43,119 nt of DNA, from NCBI GenBank assembly GCA_018268935.1, contig JAFDVS010000124.1, positions 1 to 43,119 on the forward strand, read 5' to 3'. A program made the position numbers and the translations under genes. Under the pieces are notes generated by a model that saw only the letters and a list, made by a program, of their open reading frames with translations, was not told where the DNA came from and did not search any database. Shown piece after piece: positions 16,024-24,676 of this stretch; the first letter of the stretch is position 1, and each line of letters opens with the position of its first letter. Source of the DNA: Acidobacteriota bacterium (lineage in GTDB: Bacteria; Acidobacteriota; Terriglobia; Bryobacterales; Bryobacteraceae).

Positions 16024-17295
16024 ACGCTGCGCCAGCAGCCACAGCATCGCGGGGAACAACATGATCACCCCCGCGCTGGTGGCCACCGTATCGGGCGATA
16101 CGCCGCGGTCAATGAACAACCCGGCCAACGAGCTCGAGATTGACATCGAGATGGTCATGAACGCGAACTCGGAGGAGAACACGCGGCCGCGGTACTTGTC
16201 CTCGGTGTTCAACTGCAGCATCGTCGACGAGAACACCCAGATCATCGACCCGCCGGCGTGCGCGAAGATGAGACACAAACAGGCGGCCCACATCGCCGGC
16301 GCATAGCCGAGCGCGATGTAGCCGCTCGCTGAGATGAAGAACCCAAGCGCGATGCCCTTGCGCATCAGCGCTTGATCGGGGCCGGCAATGTGCGTCCCCA
16401 ACGAGGGCCCGATGATGGCGCCAAGCCCGCGCGCGCCCATCAGCAGGCTCATACCCACAATGCCCGCTGTCTTCGGGTCAAGGCCCGGAATCACGGTCGG
16501 GAACTTACGGTCACCAAGGATCGTAACCAGCACCCAATTGGCGGCCATGAATCCAAGGCCGCACTTGATGAACATCGTCGCCAGCAGGCGCTTATCCCGC
16601 GCGACGTATCGCACGCCCTCGGCGATGGGCGAGAAGTCGAACAGCTCGGCAAAGCGCATGGGAGGCAGATGCTCCATGTGCGGCTCACGGAACGTCATCC
16701 GCGATATGAAGTACGCCGATACGAGGAACGAAAGGGAGTTGAGAATGTAGACCGCATACGAACCGATCGCCGCGGCGATAAAGCCCCCAATGGCCGAGCC
16801 TGCGGCGAAGTTGAACGACCACGTCATTGACGACAGGCTGTTCGCGGCCAGTGTGTCCTTGCCTTCCGTGATGTTCGGGATGACGGCGCTGCGCCCCGGC
16901 TCAAACAGGGCCCAGAAGACGGTCTCCAGGAATAGCAGCACATAGATCAGCCACACGAGTTCGAGCCAGGCGGCCACCAGCATCAGCCCAACCACGACCA
17001 CGCGCACGAAGTCGGCGACAATCATCAGCGTACGCCGGCTCATGCGGTCATTGAGGACGCCCACCATCGGCGAGACCAGCATCTGCGGCAGCACTTGCAG
17101 CACGAAGGCGAAGCCGATCGACTTGGCCGCGCCACCCGTCAGCTTCAGCAGTTGATCGTAAATGGCGATCATGTACATCCAATCGCCGGTCTCGCTGATC
17201 ATCTGCGCGATCCAAAGCCTGCGGAAGTTCGCGTTGCCGCGGATCAGCCGCCAGTATTCGGGAAAGGAGACGCGGTCCTTTTGCGGAGACTCCAT
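15994..17295 (-). CDS. MFS transporter (EntS-like exporter group)
   Basis: The 433-residue membrane protein has the MFS architecture. About ten to twelve hydrophobic stretches are visible, beginning with NFRRLWIAQMISETGDWMYMIAIYDQLL. The loop between helices 2 and 3 reads GVLNDRMSRRT, the MFS signature. The N-terminal segment (FRRLW, ETGDWM) matches the MFS_3/EntS-like exporters that expel siderophores, macrolides or drugs, but the substrate cannot be deduced. It ends 30 bases inside the convergent kinase gene. Only 8 bases separate its start from the stop of trpS on the same strand, so trpS transcription may run on, but the order is MFS after trpS only if they share the minus-strand promoter: here MFS lies downstream of trpS. 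Confidence 0.88.
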   Translation of the reverse strand: MESPQKDRVSFPEYWRLIRGNANFRRLWIAQMISETGDWMYMIAIYDQLLKLTGGAAKSIGFAFVLQVLPQMLVSPMVGVLNDRMSRRTLMIVADFVRVVVVGLMLVAAWLELVWLIYVLLFLETVFWALFEPGRSAVIPNITEGKDTLAANSLSSMTWSFNFAAGSAIGGFIAAAIGSYAVYILNSLSFLVSAYFISRMTFREPHMEHLPPMRFAELFDFSPIAEGVRYVARDKRLLATMFIKCGLGFMAANWVLVTILGDRKFPTVIPGLDPKTAGIVGMSLLMGARGLGAIIGPSLGTHIAGPDQALMRKGIALGFFISASGYIALGYAPAMWAACLCLIFAHAGGSMIWVFSSTMLQLNTEDKYRGRVFSSEFAFMTISMSISSSLAGLFIDRGVSPDTVATSAGVIMLFPAMLWLLAQRLWRPQHANG

Positions 17296-17303
17296 TGGTG
17301 CGG

Positions 17304-18293
17304 CTAAGTGCGCGTGTAGATACCCATCCGCTGCTTCACCAGATCGACCGTCGAGTTGGCGATGGGGCTCACGCGCTCGCAGCCTTCGGCCAGAATGCCG
17401 TCGATGTAACCCGGATCGGCGGTGATCTCGCGGTAGCGCTGCTGCAGGGGTTCCAGAGAGCCGGCCACCATCTCGGCCACCTGCTTCTTCATATCGCCGT
17501 AGCGCATGCCTTCAAAATGCTGCTGCATTCGGGCGTCGCTCCAGTCGCTGAAGGCCTGGAAGATCGAAAGGAGGTTCTTCACGCCCGCGCCCATGGTGGC
17601 GAAGTCCACCGCCGGGTTCGAGTCCGTCGTGGCTCGCATGATCTTCTTCTTAATGACGTTGGGAGGGTCTAGAAGGCCGATGGCATGGCCCGCGCCAGTT
17701 TCGGATTTACTCATCTTTTTCTCCGGATCATCGAGGCCCATCACGCGCGCTCCCACGGCGGGCAGCCGTGTCTCCGGCATCACAAACGTATCGCCATAGA
17801 GTGAGTTGAAGCGCTGCGCGATGTCGCGGGTCAGTTCCAGATGCTGCTTCTGGTCATCACCCACCGGCACCACGCTCGCCTGATAGATGAGGATGTCGGC
17901 GGCCATCAGAACCGGATACTGCAGGATGCCGTCGCCAACCACTTCCTGCGCTTCGGCCTTGGCCTTGAACTGCGTCATGCGGTAGAGCCAGCCGAGCGGC
18001 GTCACGCAAGTGAGCAGCCATGCCAGCTCGGCGTGGCCGTGTACGGTGGATTGCGCCACCACGGCCGAATGCTTCGGGTCGATGCCCGCTGCCAGGTACA
18101 ACCCGGTGAGTTCGCGGATCTTGGCGCGCAGTTCTTCGGGCTTCTGATAGACGGTGATGGCGTGCAGATCGACGATGCAGAAGATGCTCTCGAAGTCGTA
18201 CTGGATTTTGACCCAGTTCTTGAGAGCCCCAAGATAGTTGCCGATGTGGAGGTTGCCCGAGGGCTGCACTCCGGAAAGGACACGTGGTTTCAT
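17304..18293 (-). CDS. trpS: Tryptophanyl-tRNA synthetase
   Basis: TrpS charges tRNA-Trp. The 329-residue protein is a standard class I bacterial enzyme: SGVQPSGNLHIGNYLGAL at 6-23 contains the HIGH-type signature, GDDQKQHLELTRDIA follows, and KKMSKSETGAG is the KMSKS loop. Length and order match the short bacterial TrpS. The start is at an ATG that leads straight into the PRVLSGVQPSG core, so there is no room for alternatives. No clear ribosome site is seen. The gene diverges from the rRNA methyltransferase with a 40-base gap. No T-box or trp leader is visible there; it is too short. Confidence 0.96.
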   Translation of the reverse strand: MKPRVLSGVQPSGNLHIGNYLGALKNWVKIQYDFESIFCIVDLHAITVYQKPEELRAKIRELTGLYLAAGIDPKHSAVVAQSTVHGHAELAWLLTCVTPLGWLYRMTQFKAKAEAQEVVGDGILQYPVLMAADILIYQASVVPVGDDQKQHLELTRDIAQRFNSLYGDTFVMPETRLPAVGARVMGLDDPEKKMSKSETGAGHAIGLLDPPNVIKKKIMRATTDSNPAVDFATMGAGVKNLLSIFQAFSDWSDARMQQHFEGMRYGDMKKQVAEMVAGSLEPLQQRYREITADPGYIDGILAEGCERVSPIANSTVDLVKQRMGIYTRT

Positions 18294-18333
18294 GCTGGTA
18301 GAGGAATGCGGGATAATTTCTCATCGTACCTTG

Positions 18334-19554
18334 ATGGACACTACACAAACAAACGCGCGCAAGCGCACGGTCACCTTCGAGAAGCTGGTATACGGAGGGG
18401 ACGGGCTGGCACGCGACCACGGGCATGTGATTCTGACGCCGTTCGTCCTGCCCGGCGAAACCGCGCAAATTGAGATCACCGGCAAGCAATCGCAACTGCT
18501 GCGGGCGCGGCTCAAGCAGGTGGCCGAAGCATCGCCGAACCGTGTGCCGGCTCCCTGCCCCGCTTTTACCAACTGCGGAGGTTGCCACTATCAACACATC
18601 GCCTATTCCCAACAATTGGTGGAGAAGCAACTCATTCTGCGCGAAGCGCTCACCCGCGTAGGAAAGATCGAAGCCCCTGAAGAGATCCACGTCATCGCGG
18701 GGCCCGAATGGGGCTATCGCAACCGGGCACAGTTTCATCTCGAAGAGGGACGCATCGGCTATCACGAAGGCGGCTCGCGGCGGCTGTGCGCGATCGAGCA
18801 GTGCGCCATCCTGTCGCCGAAGCTGCAGGAGGCGTTGAGCGGGCTGCGCCGTATGAGCGGAGACCGACGTTTTCCACGTTTCCTGCAAACCGTGGAGCTG
18901 TTCACCAATGAAACAAATCTACAGCTAAATGTTTTATCGAGCGCGAAGCCCGTGGCGCGGCGTTTCTTCGATTGGTGCGCCGCCGAACTGCCGGGTTTCC
19001 TCGATGGACCGCTCGACTACACCGCGGCGGGGCACACCTTCCGCGTCAGTCACGGAGCCTTCTTCCAGGTGAACCGGTTTCTCGTCGATGCACTCGTCGA
19101 GGAGGCATTGTGTCTGGCGGAGGGGGAATCGGCACTCGATCTTTACTCCGGCGCAGGACTATTCACGCTACCCTTGGCCAAGCGCTTGGCCAGAGTTTCA
19201 GCGGTGGAGTCGGGCGTCGCCGCCTGGCGCGATCTTCAGAAGAACGCCGAGTCGGCGGGAGTATCGATTGACGCCCTGCAAACCTCGGCGGAAGGCTATC
19301 TCGAATCGAACGGCGCCGGCTGCGACTTCGTTCTGGCGGACCCGCCCCGCGCCGGGCTGGGCAAGAAGGTAGTGGAACGGCTGCTGGAGCGCAAACCGCG
19401 GCGGCTCACCATCGTCTCCTGCGATCCGGCCACACTCGCCCGCGACCTGGCCATGCTCCTGAAGCAATACCGCCTCACCCGGATGACGATGGTCGATCTG
19501 TTTCCGCAGACGTATCACATCGAGACCGTAGCCCACCTGGAGATAATGGAATGA
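18334..19554 (+). CDS. RlmD/RumA-type RNA (uracil-C5)-methyltransferase
   Basis: The enzyme methylates C5 of a uracil in 23S rRNA, or in tRNA for some members, using S-adenosylmethionine. The 406-residue protein has an N-terminal TRAM-like domain (about 9-66). An iron-sulfur motif follows: Cys75, Cys81, Cys84 (C-x5-C-x2-C) and a likely fourth ligand Cys157. The methyltransferase domain has ALDLYSGAGLFT at 267-278, DPPRAG at 336-341 and the catalytic Cys363 in VSCDPATLARD. I start at ATG 18334 because the TRAM domain begins right after it. The frame is open further upstream but overlaps trpS. A GATAAT at 18312-18317 could be its -10. Which uracil it modifies cannot be told. Confidence 0.9.
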   Translation: MDTTQTNARKRTVTFEKLVYGGDGLARDHGHVILTPFVLPGETAQIEITGKQSQLLRARLKQVAEASPNRVPAPCPAFTNCGGCHYQHIAYSQQLVEKQLILREALTRVGKIEAPEEIHVIAGPEWGYRNRAQFHLEEGRIGYHEGGSRRLCAIEQCAILSPKLQEALSGLRRMSGDRRFPRFLQTVELFTNETNLQLNVLSSAKPVARRFFDWCAAELPGFLDGPLDYTAAGHTFRVSHGAFFQVNRFLVDALVEEALCLAEGESALDLYSGAGLFTLPLAKRLARVSAVESGVAAWRDLQKNAESAGVSIDALQTSAEGYLESNGAGCDFVLADPPRAGLGKKVVERLLERKPRRLTIVSCDPATLARDLAMLLKQYRLTRMTMVDLFPQTYHIETVAHLEIME

Positions 19555-19573
19555 AGCCAGAACTGGAGCGGAT

Positions 19574-20677
19574 ATGCTGACCCGGCTGTACGTCGACAAC
19601 TTCCGTTGTTTCGAGAACTTCGAATACCTACCCGCACCGAAGCAGTTGATTTTCGGAGCCAATGGCACGGGCAAGTCATCATTCGTGGATGCTGTGCTCT
19701 TTCTGCGACAAGTGGTTCTGATGGGAGGTTCCCTCGATGAATTCCACATGCAGGGCCAACGGACCCGGTGGCTGAATCGTGCCCGGCAGACGTTTGAGTT
19801 GGAGGCAGCGTTCGACAAAGAGCGATATACATATCGACTCGTGCTGGAACCCGTTGGCGACCCGGTTCGCACCAAGATAGGCAGCGAGACCCTGCATCTC
19901 AATGGACAACCCATCTTTTCGTTCGAGGAAGGAGAGGTGCATCTCTACAACGACCGTCTCGAACATATAGTGACATACCCGTTCGACTGGCATCGTTCGG
20001 CGTTGGCCACGATTGCGGCGCGCAAGGACAATCAACTCCTCACGAAGTTTAAAACCTGGCTGGCCGGAGTAGTCTGCTTCCGGATTAACCCTTTTGCGAT
20101 ACTCGCCAGAGCCGACGAGGAACATCTATTCCCTAGCGTGTCGCTTCACAACTTCGCGGCATGGTACCGGCATCTGGTCCAATCGGATCAACGACAGATC
20201 AATTCCCTCTTCGATAGTCTCGGCCGCGTGCTGGACGGATTTGAGGTCCTGCAACTTGTTCATGCCGGAGAGAACGTACGATTACTCACGGCGGAGTTCC
20301 GATCGTCCGGTGGCTCCACCGCGTATTCATTGCAGGAGTTGTCCGAGGGGCAACGCTGCCTGATCTGTCTGTACACTGTGCTGCACTTTGTTTTGGCGAA
20401 AGGCGGGACGGTTCTCATAGACGAACCGGACAACTTCATCGCCCTCAGGGAGATTCAACCGTGGCTCACCTCGGCCACCGATGCCGTAGAAGACCACAAA
20501 GCCCAATTGCTCCTCATTTCACATCATCCGGAGATCATAGATCAGTGGGCGCCATCAGAGGGAGTCCAGTTCGCAAGAGAACAAGGGGGACCTACACGCG
20601 TCAAAAAATTTGAACCGGCGAATCAAAATAGTAACCTCACGCCATCGGAACTCGCTGCGCGCGGGTGGCTCGATTGA
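19574..20677 (+). CDS. SMC/OLD-like AAA ATPase of a two-gene putative defence module
   Basis: The 367-residue protein is an ABC/SMC-type ATPase without the long coiled coil. It begins with the typical LTRLYVDNFRCFENFEY. Walker A is GANGTGKS at 28-35, the ABC signature ELSEGQR at 255-261, Walker B TVLIDEPDNF at 279-288 (Asp283, Glu284), and the switch His is in SHHPE at 316-320. Proteins like this (AAA_21/AAA_15) sense DNA or phage products and drive partner nucleases in OLD, Gabija and PARIS systems. The next gene overlaps its stop by four bases and encodes a Toprim-like protein, which suggests such a pair. GGAG lies 6 bases before the ATG. Codon use is less GC-biased than in the flanking rRNA methyltransferase and phosphorylase, a hint of transfer. 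Confidence 0.85.
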   Translation: MLTRLYVDNFRCFENFEYLPAPKQLIFGANGTGKSSFVDAVLFLRQVVLMGGSLDEFHMQGQRTRWLNRARQTFELEAAFDKERYTYRLVLEPVGDPVRTKIGSETLHLNGQPIFSFEEGEVHLYNDRLEHIVTYPFDWHRSALATIAARKDNQLLTKFKTWLAGVVCFRINPFAILARADEEHLFPSVSLHNFAAWYRHLVQSDQRQINSLFDSLGRVLDGFEVLQLVHAGENVRLLTAEFRSSGGSTAYSLQELSEGQRCLICLYTVLHFVLAKGGTVLIDEPDNFIALREIQPWLTSATDAVEDHKAQLLLISHHPEIIDQWAPSEGVQFAREQGGPTRVKKFEPANQNSNLTPSELAARGWLD

Positions 20678-21237
20678 GCAGCAACCCGTCGCTGATCATC
20701 GTGCTGGCCGAAGATCAGCAGCAACAAGCATTCGTTCGCCGGTTCCTGTACAGGTTAGGGTATAAACCGCACGATATTCGGTTCGAGCCGCTTCCGCATT
20801 CCTCCGGAGGTGCCGGCGAGAAGTGGGTTCGGGACCACTATGCTGATGCGGTAAAGGCATATCGGTACCGTTCCTCTCGGGCGGCAACGGGCCTTGTTGT
20901 CGTCATTGACGCCGACAAGGAAGACGTCGATCTGCGGCAGCAGCAACTGCGAGATGAGATAACCAGGGCGAGCATGGAAGCGAGAAGAACCGATGAAGTG
21001 GTGGCGCATTTCGTTCCGAAGCGCAACGTAGAGACGTGGATCGTTTGTCTGAGCGGTAGCAAAGCCAATGAGGAGGACGATTACAAGAAAGAAGTGCAGT
21101 CTGCGGGCAGATTCACGGCCAAGCCGGCGGAGGTCTTCTATGAGTGGAGCAGGCCCGGCACACCTGTTCCGCCGCATTGCGTCCCGTCGCTGAAATCAGC
21201 CATCCCCGAGGCGCAACGCCTTCCCAGGAAGCCATAA
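20674..21237 (+). CDS. Toprim-like (DUF4276/RloB-like) partner of the ATPase
   Basis: The 187-residue protein starts at TTG 20674, which overlaps the ATPase stop (TTGA) and gives MSSNPSLIIVLAED. A GTG at 20665 would add three residues. Counted from that GTG, an acidic residue follows the first strand (Glu16 in VLAED), a DxD pair sits in VVVIDADKED (Asp82, Asp84), and Glu123 is in KRNVETWIV. This Glu ... DxD arrangement is that of Toprim domains in OLD-family nucleases, RloB-like and DUF4276 proteins. The N-terminal part (QQQQAFVRRFLYRLGY, then GAGEKWVRDHYADAV) recalls an unnamed family that I remember beside AAA ATPases. I infer a metal-dependent nuclease or nucleotide-binding effector. It ends normally (SLKSAIPEAQRLPRKP), so it seems complete. 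Confidence 0.7.
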   Translation: MSSNPSLIIVLAEDQQQQAFVRRFLYRLGYKPHDIRFEPLPHSSGGAGEKWVRDHYADAVKAYRYRSSRAATGLVVVIDADKEDVDLRQQQLRDEITRASMEARRTDEVVAHFVPKRNVETWIVCLSGSKANEEDDYKKEVQSAGRFTAKPAEVFYEWSRPGTPVPPHCVPSLKSAIPEAQRLPRKP

Positions 21238-21345
21238 GTTCCCGGTGCAAGCGCCAGTCTTGGTAATCTAGACAATGGTCTCGAGTGAAGGTCCAAGCTT
21301 GACCGTCCCACCCGTAATAACCCAAATTAGTCCGTATTTGTAAAC

Positions 21346-23886
21346 ATGTCTTTTCAACTACAACCCGTCAAAGAGTTTCTGGTGCTGCCGGCACTGCCGA
21401 AGTCTTTATCCAGGCTCTCGGAGATCGCACATAACCTCGTGTGGAGTTGGGATCATACCATCCGCGCGGTGTTCCGGAGGCTGGATCCGGTGCTGTGGAA
21501 GACGAGCGGGCATAATCCCGTTCTCATGCTCGGCCACATCTCGCAAAGCGCTCTCGAGAAGGCCGCCAAGGATCAACGCTACCTTGCTGTCTACCGCCGC
21601 GCCTGCGAGTTGCTCGACAACTATATGCAGAAGACGGAGCCGAAGGAAAAGCTCGTCGCCTACTTCTCCATGGAGTACGGGCTGCTGGAGTGCATGTCGA
21701 TCTACTCGGGCGGGTTGGGCATCCTGTCGGGCGACCATTTGAAGGCTGCCAGCGACGCGGAGATTCCGCTCGTCGGCGTGGGCCTGCTCTATCAGCGCGG
21801 CTACCTCCACCAGCGTCTGAATCAGGACGGCTGGCAGATGGAGCGCAACCCGGAAAACGACTTCTACACACTGCCGGTGCAACCGGTGCGGGTCGGCAAC
21901 GAAGAACTGAAGGTGTCCGTGCAACTGCCGTCAGGGCTGGTGCACATCAAAGTGTGGGTGATGCACGTGGGGCGCGTACGGCTGTTCCTGCTCGACACGA
22001 ACATCCCGGAGAACGCGCTGGCGGAGAATCGCGACATCACCGATATGCTGTATGGCGGCGACAGCCACACGCGTATCAAGCAGGAGATCGTGCTCGGCAT
22101 CGGCGGCACTCGCGCGTTGCGGGCGATCGGCCTGCAGCCAACCGTCTACCACATGAACGAAGGGCATTCGGCGTTCCTGGCGGTGGAACGGATCCGCATG
22201 CTGATGCAGGAAAACGGGCTCTCCTTCGATGAGGCGTGGGAAGCGACTCGCAACAACAATGTGTTCACGACGCATACACCCGTGCCGGCCGGAATCGACC
22301 TGTTCGATACCGGCATCATGTATCAGTACTTCAAGGATTACTGCGAGCATTCGGGCATTCACTTCGATCAACTGCTGAAGCTCGGCAAACGCAATCTGAA
22401 CGATCCGGGCGAACCGTTCTCGATGGCGGTGAGCGCACTGCAGACCTCGTCGTATCGCAACGCGGTGAGCGCACTACACCGGAATGTATCGCAGACGATG
22501 TGGTCGGGGATGTGGCCGGAGTTGCCGAATTGGGAAGTGCCGATCAGCCATGTCACCAACGGCGTCCATCTTCCCACCTGGCTCAATGGGGAACTGGCGA
22601 CGATCTACGATCAGTACCTGCAGCCGGACTGGCGGGACCGGCACGCCGATCCGAAGACGTGGGATCTGGTGAAGGAGATTCCTTCGAGCGAGCTGTGGGA
22701 AGCGAGGCGGCATCGCAAGCGCGTGATGATCCAGTTCGCGCGCGAGCGGCTGGTGCAGCAGAGCGTGGCGCGGAAGGCATCGGCGGCGGAGATCCGGCGT
22801 GTGCACGAGGCGTTGGACACGGACGCGTTCACCATCGGCTTTGCGCGGCGCTTTGCCACCTACAAGCGGGCGACGCTGTTCTTCCGCGACGTGGCGCGGC
22901 TGAAGAAGATTCTGCTCAATACGAAGATGCCGGTGCAGATTCTGTTTGCCGGCAAGGCGCATCCGAAGGATCATCCGGGCAAGGTGCTGATCCGCGAGAT
23001 CTTTCAATTGACGCGCGATCCGGAGCTCTCGAAGCGGATTGTGTTCCTGGAAGACTACGGGATCGAAGTGGCGCGTGAGATGGTGCAGGGCGTTGACCTG
23101 TGGCTGAATAACCCGCGCCGCGGCGAGGAAGCCTGCGGCACGTCGGGGATGAAAGCAGCGATGAACGGCGTGTTGAACTGCAGCATCCTCGACGGGTGGT
23201 TCGATGAAGCCTACGAGACCTCGGGCGGCTGGGCCATCGGCGACCGCGAAGTGTACAGCGACGATCAGGACGAGATGCACGCCAGCGCGCTTTACTCGCT
23301 GCTGGAATCGGAGATTGTTCCGATGTATTACCGGCGCAACGATGAAGGGATTCCGGAGGAATGGATCCGGCGCGTGAAGACGTGTCTGGCGAACATGAGC
23401 CCGCAGTTCAACTGCATGCGCATGGTGGAGGAGTACGACGCGCAGATGTACGAACTGGCGCATCGCGGCTGGATGGATGTGCGCAAGGAAGGCTTTGAGA
23501 GCGCGCGGCGCAAGGTGCGCTGGAACGCGGAGGTGCATCGTGTTTGGGACCGCGTGCGGTTCGTCGATATCTCTTCGACATCGGAGTCGAGCATCCTCAG
23601 CGGCGACCCCGTGCAGTTGCGGGCAGCCGTAGAGCTGTCGGGGCTGCGTCCGTCGGACGTAAAGGTGGAAGCAGTCGTGGGCCGAGTGGGGGCGGAGGGG
23701 AACCTGGAGCGGACGCAGGTTTTGTCGCTGACGCACAGCGGAGAAGTACAGAATGGAGCTCCGGTGTTTGCGGCGCAGTTTGTGCCGTCGCAGACGGGAC
23801 GGCTTGGGTTTGCGATGCGAGTCTCGCCGAATCACTACGAGGATCCACTGAGCCGGCCCTGCTATAGTTTGCTGAGGTGGGGCTAA
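21346..23886 (+). CDS. glgP: Alpha-glucan (glycogen) phosphorylase
   Basis: The enzyme releases glucose-1-phosphate from glycogen or maltodextrin using pyridoxal phosphate. The 846-residue protein is the GT35 type with the LPALPKSLSRLSEIAHNLVWSW beginning found in many bacteria and archaea rather than the E. coli GlgP form. It holds YFSMEYGLLECMSIYSGGLGILSGDHLK near residue 105, HMNEGHSAFLAVERIR, and the cofactor loop EEACGTSGMKAAMNG, in which Lys603 binds the cofactor. An extra C-terminal immunoglobulin-like domain appears after about 740 (DPVQLRAAVELSGL). The ATG has no Shine-Dalgarno. It stands alone, with an unrelated module upstream and a structured gap downstream. Confidence 0.94.
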   Translation: MSFQLQPVKEFLVLPALPKSLSRLSEIAHNLVWSWDHTIRAVFRRLDPVLWKTSGHNPVLMLGHISQSALEKAAKDQRYLAVYRRACELLDNYMQKTEPKEKLVAYFSMEYGLLECMSIYSGGLGILSGDHLKAASDAEIPLVGVGLLYQRGYLHQRLNQDGWQMERNPENDFYTLPVQPVRVGNEELKVSVQLPSGLVHIKVWVMHVGRVRLFLLDTNIPENALAENRDITDMLYGGDSHTRIKQEIVLGIGGTRALRAIGLQPTVYHMNEGHSAFLAVERIRMLMQENGLSFDEAWEATRNNNVFTTHTPVPAGIDLFDTGIMYQYFKDYCEHSGIHFDQLLKLGKRNLNDPGEPFSMAVSALQTSSYRNAVSALHRNVSQTMWSGMWPELPNWEVPISHVTNGVHLPTWLNGELATIYDQYLQPDWRDRHADPKTWDLVKEIPSSELWEARRHRKRVMIQFARERLVQQSVARKASAAEIRRVHEALDTDAFTIGFARRFATYKRATLFFRDVARLKKILLNTKMPVQILFAGKAHPKDHPGKVLIREIFQLTRDPELSKRIVFLEDYGIEVAREMVQGVDLWLNNPRRGEEACGTSGMKAAMNGVLNCSILDGWFDEAYETSGGWAIGDREVYSDDQDEMHASALYSLLESEIVPMYYRRNDEGIPEEWIRRVKTCLANMSPQFNCMRMVEEYDAQMYELAHRGWMDVRKEGFESARRKVRWNAEVHRVWDRVRFVDISSTSESSILSGDPVQLRAAVELSGLRPSDVKVEAVVGRVGAEGNLERTQVLSLTHSGEVQNGAPVFAAQFVPSQTGRLGFAMRVSPNHYEDPLSRPCYSLLRWG

Positions 23887-23887
23887 G

Positions 23888-24055
23888 GGTCTCCGCGTAG
23901 GCCCTGAAGAAAGAAACAGTTTGCGTCGAAGATGTTTCTATGGTAAGTAGGTAGTGGGTCGTCTCGACCTTGAGGGCACGGATTCACTGGAACCAATTCT
24001 TCTTGTGCTCCGTTTCATCTTATAGAGCCTCCAAACGCGGGTGCGGCAGACGCTA
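23888..24055 (+). ncRNA. Candidate structured RNA (multi-helix junction), unassigned
   Basis: The first half of the 307-base gap after glgP can fold around a closing stem. CCGCGT (23893-23898) pairs with ACGCGG (24035-24040), and AGGC pairs with GCCT just inside it. Within the junction, AGAAACA (23912-23918) pairs with TGTTTCT (23933-23939), GGTCG (23957-23961) with CGACC (23965-23969), and GGGCAC with GTGCTC near 23973-24010. About 150-170 bases would form a four-way junction. I considered 6S RNA, SRP RNA and common riboswitches and recognise none. It is a candidate only; its strand is inferred from the flanking genes. Confidence 0.35.
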
Positions 24056-24101
24056 GAATTTGCCGGGCGTCGAGGTCCCTGCCGGACGACTCAACTCAAC
24101 A

Positions 24102-24148
24102 GCTATGGACGTCGCTGAAGCGGTGTATTCGTAGGGGGCGACCATAGC
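24102..24148 (+). promoter_or_regulatory. Strong leader hairpin upstream of the cysteine-rich gene
   Basis: GCTATGG (24102-24108) pairs perfectly with CCATAGC (24142-24148), continued after a 3-base bulge by TCGC (24112-24115) with GCGA (24138-24141). The result is an 11-base-pair stem with a 22-base loop, 45 bases before the next start codon. AAAGGAGG (24173-24180) is the ribosome site. GGCC at 24179-24182 can also pair with GGCC at 24190-24193 just before the ATG. A leader-type control is possible; no known class fits. Confidence 0.4.
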
Positions 24149-24193
24149 GCCGATGATCCGCCTTGTGTTTCTAAAGGAGGCCTGCAAACGGCC

Positions 24194-24676
24194 ATGGACA
24201 GCGACCGCAAATACAAACAAAACGGGTATATGGACTCGGAGCGGGATCGCGCGCCGCGCGATCAGCAGGGCAAGCCAAAGGGTCCGCGTCCGCCTATTGA
24301 CGTGACGGGGCCGCGGTTGCCGCGGATGGTGCAGTCGGTGACGGCGAGCCGGTGTTGGAACTGCGCGATCACGTTACCGTCGGACATCGATTTCAAGGGA
24401 ACGTGCCCGAAATGCGGATCGCAGCTGCATTGCTGCAAACAATGCGCACATTTCGAGCCCTCGACGCGATTCCAATGCCTGAAGCCGATTCCGGCACGGA
24501 TTGCGTATAAGGATCAGACGAACGAGTGTGAGTTGTTCAACCCACGCGTGACGGTGGCGCGGGATTCGGCAAGCCCGAACGCCGGCACGTCTTCCTACCA
24601 AGGAGCGAAGATCTATGAGCCGCGCAACTCCAACGATGCGCGAGCGGCCTTTGATAGTCTGTTTAATAAGAAATGA
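24194..24676 (+). CDS. Cysteine-rich zinc-ribbon protein of unknown function
   Basis: The 160-residue protein has a disordered, charged N-terminal 45 residues (DSERDRAPRDQQGKPKGPRPP). A compact cysteine cluster then holds CWNC, CPKC, CCKQC, CLKP and CELF between about residues 55 and 115, enough for two zinc ribbons. The rest is polar. I do not recognise the family, though similar proteins occur in Acidobacteria. AAAGGAGG 13 bases upstream, brought nearer by a small GGCC hairpin, supports this ATG. Its stop overlaps the next start (ATGA), so it is co-translated with the dehydrogenase at 24673. A redox or metal-handling link is only a guess. Confidence 0.65.
   Translation: MDSDRKYKQNGYMDSERDRAPRDQQGKPKGPRPPIDVTGPRLPRMVQSVTASRCWNCAITLPSDIDFKGTCPKCGSQLHCCKQCAHFEPSTRFQCLKPIPARIAYKDQTNECELFNPRVTVARDSASPNAGTSSYQGAKIYEPRNSNDARAAFDSLFNKK

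Noticed and set aside
22474..23835. 453-codon minus-strand frame opposite glgP
   Set aside because: Arg/His/Pro-rich shadow with no domain; the phosphorylase on the plus strand has all catalytic motifs.
23888..24055. 6S RNA
   Set aside because: The inner helices lie on the 5' side where 6S has an open bubble, and none of the 6S conserved strings is present; kept only as an unassigned structured RNA.
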